NCBI RefSeq assembly: GCF_007993815.1
Contig: NZ_VJWE01000018.1
Coordinates: 62,001 to 126,000, forward strand
Direction: 5' to 3'
Source of the DNA: Acidovorax delafieldii
GTDB taxonomy: Bacteria; Pseudomonadota; Gammaproteobacteria; Burkholderiales; Burkholderiaceae_C
DNA: 64,000 bases
Shown in pieces: positions 25,787 through 34,490 of this stretch. The position numbers and the translations under genes were made by a program. Every line of letters starts with the position of its first letter. The stretch's first letter is position 1. The notes beneath the pieces were generated by a model that was not told where the DNA came from, searched no databases, and worked only from the letters and a program-made list of their open reading frames with translations.

Positions 25787-25993
25787 TCAGTTGGCAGTTG
25801 CAACGGGGGGAGTCGTGGCGTCTTGGGTGTCGCCCTGGCGCCATACCTGCAGGTTGGCGTATTCCCGGCCGCAACCGGTGCAACGCAGGGCTTCGGTGTA
25901 GCGCATGACTCCGGCGTCATCGCGTGCGAGCACGCGGTGGTAGCTGGTGGCCCGGCAGTAGCCGCAGCAGTTCCTGGCGGTGGACGGGTTCAT
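25787..25993 (-). CDS. Small zinc-ribbon-like protein
   Basis: A 68-residue protein with two cysteine pairs, CCGYC (about residues 9-13) and CTGC (about 38-41), spaced as in zinc ribbons, plus a central positive segment (YHRVLARDD). It may bind nucleic acid or support a partner protein; no function is known. An in-frame GTG at 26020 is an alternative start. It lies between the H-NS gene and a divergent lipoprotein gene, on the same strand as H-NS, about 100 bases upstream of it. Confidence 0.5.
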   Translation of the reverse strand: MNPSTARNCCGYCRATSYHRVLARDDAGVMRYTEALRCTGCGREYANLQVWRQGDTQDATTPPVATAN

Positions 25994-26298
25994 CGAGATG
26001 GAGGCGCTCAGGTTCTTCACTCAGGGGATCTGTTCTTGGTGGGGGGTTTCGTTCCGTGCGCTTGGGATCGTACCAAGGCAACGGAGTTTGTGCAGGTCCA
26101 CGGGGGGAGCTGGTCACGGGCAGGGATGTTCTCGCTCCATATGGAACATCTCACACGGTAGCGGCTGAGCTGCGGCAAAGATCTCGCAGCCACTTCCCCA
26201 TCCCTGCCCGTTCAGCAATCGGTCAACCGATGGTCTTTGGTTGGCGTTCAATTGATGCATTTGCATCACATATCATTTACCAACAGAGAGGGAGTTTT

Positions 26299-27183
26299 AT
26301 GCAATCCATGAGAGGAAGCTTGCGGCTTACGCGCAGCCTGGTGGCGGGTTCGTTGGTGGCGCTGGGTGTGGCAGGCGTGCTGGCCGGTTGCCAACGCAAG
26401 GAGGCCGAGGCGCCGGAGTTGCCGGTGCAGACGGTTTCCGGGTTCCTGGAGATCGCAGGGGTGCTGGATCGCCGGGGTGAGCAGGGGGCGGTGTTCGAGG
26501 TCAGCCCGGAGACGGGGGATCTCGTGGCGTTTGTGTTCGATCCAAAGAGTGCTCTGGGACTGCGGCTTTTGTCGCAGTGTGTGCAGAACATGCCGTGTCT
26601 GGTGGAGGGGGTACGGGCCAGACCACTGGATAGCCAGGCACCAGCCACGAAGGTGTTGACTGAACTGGGGTTCAGTGTGTCTCCGTCGGCTTGGCTGGGG
26701 ATGATCGATGCAGGCCCTGCCCGGGTGGAGTCGGCGCTCGAGGAGCCTGAGAAGCAGGTCAAGACCCGGTTTGGGGTGGTGGCTGTGCAGGAAGGGGATT
26801 CTTCGGTTGTTTTGAACGGGCAGACTGTTCTACCCGCTCAGGAAGAGCCTGTGAGCATCGTGCGTAATGCCCCGGTGGGTGCAGAGGATGTGCTGTTGCT
26901 CCAAAGCGGATCGGGGACCGCCTGCCCTGCCCTGTTCCAGATGCTGGTGGTGTCTGCGCAGGGGGTACAGGTGTCTCCGAAGTTTGGGTCCTGCTCGGAC
27001 CGGGTGTTTGCGGTAGTCGAGGAGAAGCCCAATCAGGCTCCCAGGCTGTCCATCCGGATGCTGGGGTTTGCCGGGCCGTTCGAGCCAGAGGAAGAGCAGC
27101 GCAAGGCGGCTCAGAAGCTGGTGGAGTTTGTCTACCAGCGGGGGGCGCTCACGCAGGATGGGAAGCCGGTGACTTCGCAATGA
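26299..27183 (+). CDS. Predicted lipoprotein of unknown function
   Basis: A 294-residue lipoprotein. The leader contains arginines followed by a hydrophobic core and lipobox LAGC (Cys near residue 33), so it should be attached to a membrane facing the periplasm. The mature part shows two similar beta-rich halves (about 50-120 and 150-230) with few cysteines (CVQNMPCLV, TACPAL, GSCSD). No known domain is evident. GAGGGAG is seven bases before ATG 26299. The leader is preceded by AT-rich sequence. It begins a run of small envelope genes that lie within the ICE-type module. Confidence 0.65.
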   Translation: MQSMRGSLRLTRSLVAGSLVALGVAGVLAGCQRKEAEAPELPVQTVSGFLEIAGVLDRRGEQGAVFEVSPETGDLVAFVFDPKSALGLRLLSQCVQNMPCLVEGVRARPLDSQAPATKVLTELGFSVSPSAWLGMIDAGPARVESALEEPEKQVKTRFGVVAVQEGDSSVVLNGQTVLPAQEEPVSIVRNAPVGAEDVLLLQSGSGTACPALFQMLVVSAQGVQVSPKFGSCSDRVFAVVEEKPNQAPRLSIRMLGFAGPFEPEEEQRKAAQKLVEFVYQRGALTQDGKPVTSQ

Positions 27184-27269
27184 AGGGGCTGGGCTCCTAT
27201 CTCTTGTCCGCAGGATCAAACCTTGGCGGGGGTCTTTCGGACGGCCTTGCGCGCTGGCTTGATCGCTTG

Positions 27270-27521
27270 CTATGGGGGTTTGAGCAGGGTCCAGGGCTCT
27301 ACCCCCAGGGCCTGCGCCAGGCGCTCGATGTTGGCCAGGGCGATGTTCCAGCGGCAGCGCTCTACGGCAGAGACGTAGGTGCGGTCGAGTTCGCATTCGT
27401 GGGCAAGACGCTCTTGGGACCAACCTTTTTCTACACGCAGTAGCCGAATCCAGTACGCGAGGACTTCGCGCACATTGCCCGAGTCGGGCAGATGGGTCGG
27501 GGGCGTGGGTTTGGCAGACAC
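27270..27521 (-). CDS. XRE-family transcriptional regulator
   Basis: An 83-residue protein made mostly of one XRE/Cro-type helix-turn-helix: LRVEKGWSQERLAHECELDRTYVSAVERCRWNIALANIERLAQALGVEPWTLL. It probably represses DNA next to its own gene. The 113 bases between it and the divergent small membrane-protein gene at 27635 would hold the shared promoter and operator; I see no convincing dyad there. No integrase or toxin lies beside it. Confidence 0.87.
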   Translation of the reverse strand: MSAKPTPPTHLPDSGNVREVLAYWIRLLRVEKGWSQERLAHECELDRTYVSAVERCRWNIALANIERLAQALGVEPWTLLKPP

Positions 27522-27634
27522 CGCAGGAGGATGCGGTTTTGCCTTCTTTGCATCTACGGAGTTTGCTTCACTTATGAAGCTCCTCCATGTAGGAATGGGG
27601 ATTTTTTAGTGCTTCAACTTTAGGAGGAATTGCC

Positions 27635-27856
27635 ATGAAGCGGGTTTCTTGGGGTCGTTGGGTGTTGGTGGGGTATTTCTTGATCGGGCTGCTGTATGCG
27701 GTGTATGCGAACAACTGGGGGGATGAGCCCTACCGGAGTTTTGCGTACCACCTGGGTCAGGGGCTGGTGTGGCCGGTGGTGGTCTTGCCGGGTCTGGGCA
27801 AGTTCATTGGGGGCTTGCTGATCGTGGCCATGGTGGCGTTTGTGATGGCCAGTTGA
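27635..27856 (+). CDS. Small membrane protein, 73 residues
   Basis: A 73-residue protein with two hydrophobic segments, about residues 8-24 and 45-72, separated by a short loop (ANNWGDEPYRSFAYH). It has no known family in my memory. AGGAGG lies at a good distance before ATG 27635. It is divergent from the XRE gene and is followed 22 bases later by an even smaller membrane-protein gene, so the two are likely one transcript. A role in holding the cell envelope or an accessory of an element membrane complex is only a guess. Confidence 0.7.
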   Translation: MKRVSWGRWVLVGYFLIGLLYAVYANNWGDEPYRSFAYHLGQGLVWPVVVLPGLGKFIGGLLIVAMVAFVMAS

Positions 27857-27878
27857 GAACCAGCAAGGAGCGAGTGCC

Positions 27879-28013
27879 ATGGCTTTCTTGGCTCAGCTGA
27901 TTCTGGGTGGGTTGATGGTCTATCTGTTCTTTGCCTCGCTGGGCTTCTGGTTTGGGCTGGGAGTGATCGTGCTTTGGCTGCTGATTGGGATGGCCAATAG
28001 TGGCAAGCGGTGA
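27879..28013 (+). CDS. Tiny 44-residue membrane protein
   Basis: A 44-residue, nearly all-hydrophobic protein (MAFLAQLILGGLMVYLFFAS..., then a charged GKR end), too short for most gene finders. It has AAGGAG at 27865-27870 and an in-frame stop TGA at 28011, and sits between two other small envelope genes with correct spacing. Two transmembrane segments (about 5-20 and 24-38) are likely. I know no function. The clear ribosome binding site and tight operon spacing make it a real gene more likely than chance. Confidence 0.6.
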   Translation: MAFLAQLILGGLMVYLFFASLGFWFGLGVIVLWLLIGMANSGKR

Positions 28014-28045
28014 GGGGCTTTGAGCGGGTAGGCAAAACGACGAGC

Positions 28046-28075
28046 GCGCCTGGGAGACCGGGTAGGCGCTTTTTT
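28046..28075 (+). terminator. Intrinsic terminator after the tiny membrane genes
   Basis: GCGCCT (28046-28051) and AGGCGC (28064-28069) form a 6-bp stem with a 12-base loop, immediately followed by TTTTTT (28070-28075). It separates the 27635-28013 unit from the lipoprotein genes. Confidence 0.82.
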
Positions 28076-28091
28076 GACACAAGGAGGGGTT

Positions 28092-28421
28092 ATGCGATTG
28101 GGAATGACGGGGACGAGGCTAGTGGGTCTGCAAAGCAGGGTCCGTGGGCCCAGGAGTGCAATCACAGCTGTCACCTTGGGTGCCGCACTGGCTTTGGCCG
28201 GGTGTTCTGGCTCCAAGACCGAACGGATGATGGTCAAGGGCTGTACCGATGGGGGTAACAGCAAGAAGACCTGTCAGTGCGCGGTGGACAAGATGGGCGA
28301 GCGCTACGACCTCAAGAACCTGGATGAGTTTGCGGAGAGCCGGGGTGGGATTCCGCTGCAGACCCTGCAGGCGGATTTTGTGAAGGCTTTGGTCGAGTGT
28401 GTGCAGAAACATGGGCGCTGA
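28092..28421 (+). CDS. Small Cys-containing lipoprotein
   Basis: A 109-residue lipoprotein: signal peptide with lipobox LAGC (Cys about residue 38), then a short mature part with CTDGG, CQCAVDKMGERYDLKNLDEFAESRGG and a closing CVQKHGR. The spacing of the cysteines suggests one or two disulphides. The ATG at 28092 has GGAGGGG just upstream; an in-frame ATG six codons earlier lacks this. It precedes the gene at 28446 by 24 bases and is probably co-transcribed. Function unknown. Confidence 0.65.
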   Translation: MRLGMTGTRLVGLQSRVRGPRSAITAVTLGAALALAGCSGSKTERMMVKGCTDGGNSKKTCQCAVDKMGERYDLKNLDEFAESRGGIPLQTLQADFVKALVECVQKHGR

Positions 28422-28445
28422 GGACGCGCAGAAAGGAGATACGCG

Positions 28446-28874
28446 ATGAAGGCAGTGAGGAATAACCAAGTACAAGGTCTTGGACTGGAAGCGCTCTCTG
28501 GGCACTTTCGGAGAGTCAGCCGCCCTCCCCTACGGTTGGCAGTCGGCCTTTTGTGTGCGGTGCTGGTGCAAGGCGCATGGGCGCAGTCACCGCAGCCACA
28601 GACATCAGCCTGCGTACGGCCACTGAGCAAGGAGGTGAAGAACCGTACGGTGTTTGTGGGCACGCGTGTGTATGACACGGCTGTACCGCACGAGGACACC
28701 AAGCCCAAGATGATCCTGATGAAAGGGTTCACCTTGCGGGTGGTGGGACGGTTTCAGGAGTGGGTGCAGTTGATGGGAGTCAATGACAAGGAGTTCGGTC
28801 CGGACTCGACCCTCGGGTGGGTTCACGAGTCGGAGCTCGTCAAGGTGAACATGGAGTTGTGCAGGCTGGGGTGA
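28446..28874 (+). CDS. Secreted SH3-like small protein
   Basis: A 142-residue protein with a hydrophobic segment (about 29-46, ending GAWAQS) that reads as a signal peptide after a long basic leader. The mature part (about 55-135) contains the beta-rich pattern TVFVGTRVYD, MILMKGFTLRVVGRF, WVQLMG and GWVHESELV, resembling bacterial SH3-like domains. It would act in the periplasm. AAGGAG precedes the ATG. The IS256 element starts 36 bases after its stop. Confidence 0.6.
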   Translation: MKAVRNNQVQGLGLEALSGHFRRVSRPPLRLAVGLLCAVLVQGAWAQSPQPQTSACVRPLSKEVKNRTVFVGTRVYDTAVPHEDTKPKMILMKGFTLRVVGRFQEWVQLMGVNDKEFGPDSTLGWVHESELVKVNMELCRLG

Positions 28875-28910
28875 AGCCTGGCGAATGTGGCGTTGGCCAC
28901 CACTGTGAAA

Positions 28911-30299
28911 GAGCCTGTCAGATGTTTTGTGTGTGAGGCATAGCATGTCAACAAGGAGCATGAATGCCACGCAAGACGAAGACAACCGCAGCAGCGGACA
29001 AGGCGGCGCAGCCGCAATTCTCAGCCGCAGCGCTTGAGCAACTGATCCCCGGGCCGGTGACGCCAGCCGAGCTTGAGGGCATCTTCCAGCAGTTCAAGAA
29101 GGCCGTATTGGAGCGCGCACTGGGCGCCGAGATGAGTCACCACCTGGGCTACGCGCCCGGTCAGGCCAAACCCGAAGGGGCTACCACCAATCACCGCAAT
29201 GGCAAGAGCGCCAAGACCGTTCTCACCGATGTCGGCGCTTTGCGCATCGACGTCCCCCGCGATCGCGAGGGCACCTTCGAGCCGCAACTCATTGGCAAGC
29301 ATGAGCGCCGCTTTACGGGCTTTGATGACAAGATCATCGCCATGTACGCGCGCGGCATGACGGTGCGCGAGATCCAGGGCTTTCTTTCCGAGATGTACTC
29401 GGTGGACGTCTCGCCCGACCTCATCAGCAGCGTCACTGACGCCGTGATGAGCGAGGTCACGGCCTGGCAGAGTCGCCCGCTGGAGTCGATGTACCCGGTC
29501 GTGTTCTTTGACGCGCTGCGGGTCAAGATCCGCGAGGAAGCCGTGGTTCGCTCCAAGGCCGTTTACCTGGCCCTGGGCGTACTACCCGATGGCAGCCGCG
29601 ACATCCTGGGCATCTGGATCGAAAACACCGAAGGAGCCAAGTTCTGGATGAAGGTCTTCAACGACCTGAAGACGCGCGGAGTCCATGACATCCTGATCGC
29701 CGTCACCGACGGGCTCAAGGGCATGCCAGAGGCGCTGGGCGCAGTGTTCCCGGCCACGACGCTGCAGACCTGCATCGTGCATCTGATCCGGGGCAGCCTG
29801 GACTTTGCGTCATGGAAGGACCGCAAGAGCCTGGCCACGGCCATCAAGCCGATCTACACGGCGGTGAGCGCCGAGGCCGCTGAGGCCGAGCTGACTGCGT
29901 TTGAAGCCGGGCCCTGGGGCCAGAAGTTCCCCACTGTCGTGGGCGCCTGGCGCAGGGTCTGGGACAAGGTCATACCGTTCTTTGCCTTCCCGCCCGAGGT
30001 GCGCCGCGTGATCTACACGACCAACGCGATTGAGAGCGTGAATGCGAGGCTGCGCAAGATCATCAAAACCCGAGGGCACTTCCCCAGCGACGATGCAGCC
30101 ACCAAGCTGATCTGGCTGGCACTGCGCAACATCACCGAAGACTGGGGGCGGGCTGCCAACAACTGGAAGTCAGCAATGAACCAATTTGCGATCCTCTACG
30201 AGGACCGGTTCACGAAATCGAGCACGTAAGATATTCATTCACCTTCGCCAAATCGGTGAAGGCTCAGTGAGCCTCACACACGGAAACTCGGACAGGCCC
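28911..30299 (+). mobile_element. Intact IS256-family insertion sequence, 1,389 bp
   Basis: Terminal inverted repeats of 29 bp (28911-28939 and 30271-30299) match at 23 positions, ending in GCCTCACACA on the inner right side. An 8-bp target duplication CTGTGAAA is present on both sides (28903-28910 and 30300-30307), as expected for this family. A single transposase gene fills the element. Its left end landed at the edge of a terminator hairpin, whose stem was preserved by the duplication on the right. Confidence 0.92.
28964..30229 (+). CDS. IS256-family transposase
   Basis: A 421-residue DDE transposase. The family pattern is complete: N-terminal DNA-binding part with PRDREGTFEPQ, then the three catalytic positions in VVFFDALRVKI, VTDGLKGM and TNAIESVNARL. 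The gene lies 24 bases inside the left terminal repeat and runs to 41 bases before the right one. AAGGAG is suitably spaced before ATG 28964. With intact ends and target duplication it should be capable of transposing its own element. The other IS256 remnant at 34491-34679 is a different, decayed relative. Confidence 0.95.
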   Translation: MPRKTKTTAAADKAAQPQFSAAALEQLIPGPVTPAELEGIFQQFKKAVLERALGAEMSHHLGYAPGQAKPEGATTNHRNGKSAKTVLTDVGALRIDVPRDREGTFEPQLIGKHERRFTGFDDKIIAMYARGMTVREIQGFLSEMYSVDVSPDLISSVTDAVMSEVTAWQSRPLESMYPVVFFDALRVKIREEAVVRSKAVYLALGVLPDGSRDILGIWIENTEGAKFWMKVFNDLKTRGVHDILIAVTDGLKGMPEALGAVFPATTLQTCIVHLIRGSLDFASWKDRKSLATAIKPIYTAVSAEAAEAELTAFEAGPWGQKFPTVVGAWRRVWDKVIPFFAFPPEVRRVIYTTNAIESVNARLRKIIKTRGHFPSDDAATKLIWLALRNITEDWGRAANNWKSAMNQFAILYEDRFTKSST

Positions 30300-30304
30300 C
30301 TGTG

Positions 30305-30336
30305 AAAGGGGACTGGGCTGGGGCCTGGTCCCCTTT
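30305..30336 (+). terminator. Terminator hairpin at the right side of the IS
   Basis: AAAGGGGAC (30305-30313) and GTCCCCTTT (30328-30336) form a perfect 9-bp stem. The first bases AAA also belong to the target duplication made by the IS. Before insertion it probably ended the operon containing the gene at 28446-28874. Confidence 0.72.
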
Positions 30337-30766
30337 ATGTTGTGGTTCCTTTTTTGGTCCAAGCAGATGTGAACGCGGCTTGCGTGCGGCATTCGGGCTA
30401 GTCGCATCCATAAAGCAAGGACACCCAGTGACGTGATTTGTTTGGATGGGATGATACGAATGAGTGCAGCTGAGCAAATGGCCTATACGGCTACTTCAGG
30501 CTGATCGGAGTCACTCAAGGTCGGCGGCTGGAGTGACTGCTTTGACTACTACCACCCCCCTCGACATTCTGGAGTAGGAGTTGAAAATGCCCAACAGGCA
30601 ACTTCCGCCTTCCTAGGCCGCAATTTTTTCGCACCTCATCAATCAGAACAACAGTACGGGGTATATGAGAACGCCATCGTTGACGTTCCATGTATAGGTG
30701 GCAACGTTTCACCATCGACGGTCCCTCAATGTCAGTAGTACTTGGCTCCGCTTGCGCGCTGGTAAA
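30337..30766. other. Intergenic stretch between the IS and the ietS-like gene
   Basis: About 430 bases with no supported gene. It contains a 7-bp inverted repeat GTCACTC...GAGTGAC (about 30509-30536). Short frames exist on both strands but lack family resemblance or ribosome binding sites. It may be the worn end of an older insertion, since it separates two unrelated modules. Confidence 0.4.
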
Positions 30767-33073
30767 TCAGACATGGATAGGCACATGCACAGGCAGGTTG
30801 GTGCGCACCCAGTTGGAGGCGTTAAGGGCCTGGATGCCCTGAGTGTGGACATTGGGGTTTCCGTCCAGTGCACGCAAGGTCACGATAATGGCTACGCGCA
30901 TGGTCTCGTCTGGCTTCAGCTCGAAAGCACGCTGCACCATCTTGGCCTGCAGCGCCCAGGTGTCACCGCCCTGTATGCCTTCGGCAAACACCTTTCGTTG
31001 AGTCTTCACGGGTGCCCACTTGCCACCGTGCTCCACCTGCTGGATCTCCAAGCCCGTCGTTCCTTTTTCGCCTTCCCAAGGCACGCGCCCTTTGAAGCTG
31101 TCTCCCTCCAGAAAGCCCCAGTTCAGCTCTAGGTTGGCGCGCACGTACTCGGCCCCGAAATTGCCATTGAGCGGCGGCGCATATGCGGCGGTGATAATGA
31201 CCTCGCCGCGAAACTTGCCTCCCGGCAGCAGTGCATTTGGCACCGGGTATGGCGCCTTACGCCAGCGCATGCGCCCTGGGGTGAGATGGGCTTCAAAGGC
31301 CAGCGTAAAGCTGTCGTCACGGTCGTACAGCACGTCCAGCACATTTTTCGGTAGGCCCGATCCATAGTACTTGCGCTCAATAGGGGTGAATTCGGGGCTG
31401 GTGATCTGCGCCGCATGGATGAGCAGCGCCTTCACCAAGTGCGGAGAAGGGGGTAGTGCCGCATTGTTTTGCAAGGCCGCCCAGGTGTGCGCTGCCATGG
31501 CAGACGCCAGCGGCGCGGCATAGCTGGTGCCATAGCCAAGCCCATAGGCATTGGCGGCTGTCAGCACCCCGGTGCTGGCCGGGCCTGCTTGCCAAGGTTC
31601 TGCCGGGTCGCCAGTGTGGTGCGCATTGCCACCAAAGTGAACAATATCCGGCTTGGACGTGAACACCGGGCCCATGCCACGCCTACTGTAGGGTGCGGGC
31701 TCCAAGGCTTTTACCACCGTGTCGTCGGCATCTGCGTGGGCTAGCGACCCCACGGTTAGTGCGCGCACCGAGTCGGCGGGGCTCGAAATGCGGTCCTCGC
31801 CCCCCGCCAGCTCCATGGGCCAGGCGCGTCGTGGATCCTTCAAATGGTTGCCGGCCGCCACGACAAATAGCACTTGGAAGCGGTCGCTAAGCTCGTCCAG
31901 CTTTTGGGCAAAGTCGCTGAATTGCTGTTCGGCACAGGGTATCTCTCCACCGAGGGACAAGTTCCACACCTTCACATCTGGCCGGTTGGTCACTGCGGCC
32001 TCCAAGTCAACCATCAGGTCACTGATTCTTGACTTGCTGGACTTCAGTCCGGGCACGTTGTGCACCAGGCATGGGTAGTGGGGAAAGTTCGGGTTCAGTG
32101 CGCCACCTCCCGCCACCAGCGAGGCCACGTTGCTGCCATGTTCAAAGTCTGTGTCTGGTGGCAGTACGTAGGTGTCGGTGCTGGCCACCCACGGCTGCAG
32201 GGTGGCATGGCCTGGTGCCACACCGGTGTCAAACACCGCCACCGTGGGCAGACCTGCCGGTGGTGGCGGGAAGTGAAAGGTGGCGGGTATCGCCGTGGCC
32301 GGAGTGCCGGTGGCCACAGCGCTCACCAGTGGGTCGGCACTCAGGGTGCGTACCGCTGGGTGCTCCAGCACCGCGTCCAAGCGTTCATCGTCCACAGCGT
32401 CCAGGTCTGGAAGTACCAGAACCTCAGACATGCCCAGCCGCACAGTACGCACCGTAACGTTCATATGCGCAAGCAGTTCGAGCACAGATGCGCGGGTTCG
32501 CAGGTTGGTTTCGCTGTCGTGAAAATAGTGCGGTCGTAGAAGGGCTCGGCCACGTTGGCGCAGGATTAGCGTCCCTTCTGGGTTGCGTCTAGCACGGCCC
32601 CAGGGTTCAATGCGCAGCAGTGTGCTCAGGTTGGCCTTGAACTTGCCAGCGGGGCCATCTGCAATCAGTTGGCGCAGTGTGGTCAGCGCTGCACTACTCG
32701 CGCCCACCAGCATTTCGTCAATGTCGGCGTGCCCCGCTGGTTGCAGGCCGGCGGCTTTCAGCAGGTTTAGGGGGCGGTGGCTTTTGGCAATACCGAGTTC
32801 CCGCAGCCGAAGTATCAAGCCGGCGGGCAGGCTTGGGTACCGTATCAGCGTGGGTGATAGTTCGGCACTGGTGGTCGCCAGGGTTTCGTTTAGCTCTGCG
32901 CAAAAGGCCTGATCTACAGGCACCAGTTCTTTGCTGGGGCCGCTGCCCCCGCCATGCCCCTGTAGATCGGTCGCCGCGTGCGAAATGACGATGAACGGGT
33001 TTTCAATGCTGGCGGAGAGGTTATTGGGGTTGCCGTTTCTTCTTTCCTGGTTGCGCTTTTTCTTTGATGCCAT
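30767..33073 (-). CDS. ietS: Subtilisin-like S8 peptidase, IetS of the ietAS anti-phage system
   Basis: A 768-residue S8 peptidase with the subtilisin catalytic triad Asp282 (VFDTGV), His312 (EHGSNVASLVAG) and Ser517 (GYGTSYAAPL), counted from the start at 33073. The first 270 residues form a helical, basic N-terminal region typical of IetS, and a C-terminal beta-rich domain follows the protease. No signal peptide is present, so it acts in the cytoplasm. It is encoded directly after, and overlaps by 53 bases, the AAA ATPase gene, the fixed arrangement of the ietAS defence system described from large-scale screens. The system name is from memory of that literature; the trigger and protease target are unknown. 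Confidence 0.85.
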   Translation of the reverse strand: MASKKKRNQERRNGNPNNLSASIENPFIVISHAATDLQGHGGGSGPSKELVPVDQAFCAELNETLATTSAELSPTLIRYPSLPAGLILRLRELGIAKSHRPLNLLKAAGLQPAGHADIDEMLVGASSAALTTLRQLIADGPAGKFKANLSTLLRIEPWGRARRNPEGTLILRQRGRALLRPHYFHDSETNLRTRASVLELLAHMNVTVRTVRLGMSEVLVLPDLDAVDDERLDAVLEHPAVRTLSADPLVSAVATGTPATAIPATFHFPPPPAGLPTVAVFDTGVAPGHATLQPWVASTDTYVLPPDTDFEHGSNVASLVAGGGALNPNFPHYPCLVHNVPGLKSSKSRISDLMVDLEAAVTNRPDVKVWNLSLGGEIPCAEQQFSDFAQKLDELSDRFQVLFVVAAGNHLKDPRRAWPMELAGGEDRISSPADSVRALTVGSLAHADADDTVVKALEPAPYSRRGMGPVFTSKPDIVHFGGNAHHTGDPAEPWQAGPASTGVLTAANAYGLGYGTSYAAPLASAMAAHTWAALQNNAALPPSPHLVKALLIHAAQITSPEFTPIERKYYGSGLPKNVLDVLYDRDDSFTLAFEAHLTPGRMRWRKAPYPVPNALLPGGKFRGEVIITAAYAPPLNGNFGAEYVRANLELNWGFLEGDSFKGRVPWEGEKGTTGLEIQQVEHGGKWAPVKTQRKVFAEGIQGGDTWALQAKMVQRAFELKPDETMRVAIIVTLRALDGNPNVHTQGIQALNASNWVRTNLPVHVPIHV

Positions 33074-34220
33074 CCCTCGGTCCTTTGTTTTCGTTTAAGG
33101 TGTTTTGAACCTGCCGCATAGACAGGTTGTACAAGGCAACTAGCGCACGCAAAGTAAAGTGCTTAGGCGCCCATACTCTGAGCCAACGAATTTCCTGTTC
33201 TGTGGTGGTCAGCCGTTCGCCCTTGGCAAGTGCCAGTGTCAGACCCAGCCTACGCAGCAAGTCGAGTTTTTGTGCATTCGCTTGGCCGGCCAGCACTGCT
33301 TTGCGTTTGGCGTCTTGGCTCACGTGCTCTATGGTGGCTCCAGTAGCGCCATCGGACAGTGCGGCCAGCTCCGACCAATCCAAGTCTTCAGGGGCAAAGC
33401 GGCCCAGTAGTTTGCGCCACAGCGCTTCACGCAGTGCGGCGTCGGGCAGTGGCAAGGGGATATGGAAGGGAAAGCGTCGGTCAATAGCCGGGTCCAGCAG
33501 TTGCTCGTGGTTAGTAGAGGCCACAAGCACAGTGCTGTCCGGCAATGCGTCCATGTTCTGCAGCAAGGCGATAACCACACGCTGCAATTCGCCTACGTCG
33601 CGCTCGTTGCCGCGAGCACCTGCTAGGGCGTCAAATTCATCCAAAAAAAGCACGCAGGGCAACTGCTGCGCATAGTCAAACACACGGCGAAGATTGCGGC
33701 TGGTCTGGCCCAGCAGGCTGCTCACCAGCGTGTCGCAGCGAACAGTGAGCAATGGACGCTTCAGACGAGAGGCGATCCAACGAGCCGTCTGCGTCTTACC
33801 GGTACCGGGGGGGCCGTAGATCAGGATCCGGCTGGCCACGGAGGCACCGGCACTTTGCAGAGCGTCGTGATGCTCCACGCACTGGATGAACTCATGCAGC
33901 CGTGCCTCTATAGCATCTGGAAGCAGTACTTCGCTGTTATCCAGAGTGGGCTGACTGTAGTCTACGGTGTTGAGTCGGCTGTCGTTGTCAGTGGGCATTT
34001 GCCCTAACAAGTGGCCATGGCCCGCACCTTGGGCACTGGCCACGGCCATGGGGGCGCGGGCCAGCCGCTCACGAATCAGGCGAGCTTGTTGCTTCTCGCC
34101 ATCACTCTCCAACTTGTCTGCCAGCAGCCCAGCATAGCTGGTGGCCATGCTGGAATTGGCCTTAAGAGCGCCGTCAAGAATTTTCAGGACTTCGGAGAGG
34201 TGTTGCACGTTCTGAAACAA
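33021..34220 (-). CDS. ietA: AAA ATPase, IetA of the ietAS anti-phage system
   Basis: A 399-residue AAA ATPase. The N-terminal helical part (about 1-85) is followed by Walker A GPPGTGKT (136-143), Walker B LFLDEFD (191-197), an arginine-finger region (DRRFPF, about 250-255) and a C-terminal lid. Its partner is the S8 peptidase encoded next, overlapping by 53 bases. In ietAS the ATPase is thought to sense infection and activate the protease; that mechanism is inference. The start is uncertain: TTG 34220 has no clear ribosome binding site, and a GTG four codons later is possible. The 60 bases upstream are AT-rich and may hold the promoter. Confidence 0.83.
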   Translation of the reverse strand: MFQNVQHLSEVLKILDGALKANSSMATSYAGLLADKLESDGEKQQARLIRERLARAPMAVASAQGAGHGHLLGQMPTDNDSRLNTVDYSQPTLDNSEVLLPDAIEARLHEFIQCVEHHDALQSAGASVASRILIYGPPGTGKTQTARWIASRLKRPLLTVRCDTLVSSLLGQTSRNLRRVFDYAQQLPCVLFLDEFDALAGARGNERDVGELQRVVIALLQNMDALPDSTVLVASTNHEQLLDPAIDRRFPFHIPLPLPDAALREALWRKLLGRFAPEDLDWSELAALSDGATGATIEHVSQDAKRKAVLAGQANAQKLDLLRRLGLTLALAKGERLTTTEQEIRWLRVWAPKHFTLRALVALYNLSMRQVQNTLNENKGPRDGIKEKAQPGKKKRQPQ

Positions 34221-34490
34221 AAAGAATAGAATTTATTTCAGTTTATCCTACTCCTGTTTCGGAAAATAAAGGTTCTGCACCGATTATTGGGCTTCTTGTT
34301 CCGTGGTTGCGCGTGGCCGCGTCATGGTTTCTGGACCGTCTGGTAGGTCTTGACGTTTGGATTCGTCGTAGGGTACGTCAGTAGTCCACAGCAGGGTAGA
34401 GCTCTCCAGCAAGCGACCAACCATGAAACTCCGGTAGCAGACCACGAAATCGGCGTCGGCTGTTTCTGAATTTTTGTATAGGCAGTTCGG

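Noticed and set aside
20602-28874. A complete conjugative element
   Set aside because: The module has accessory and recombination genes but no relaxase, coupling protein or type IV secretion genes within the window.
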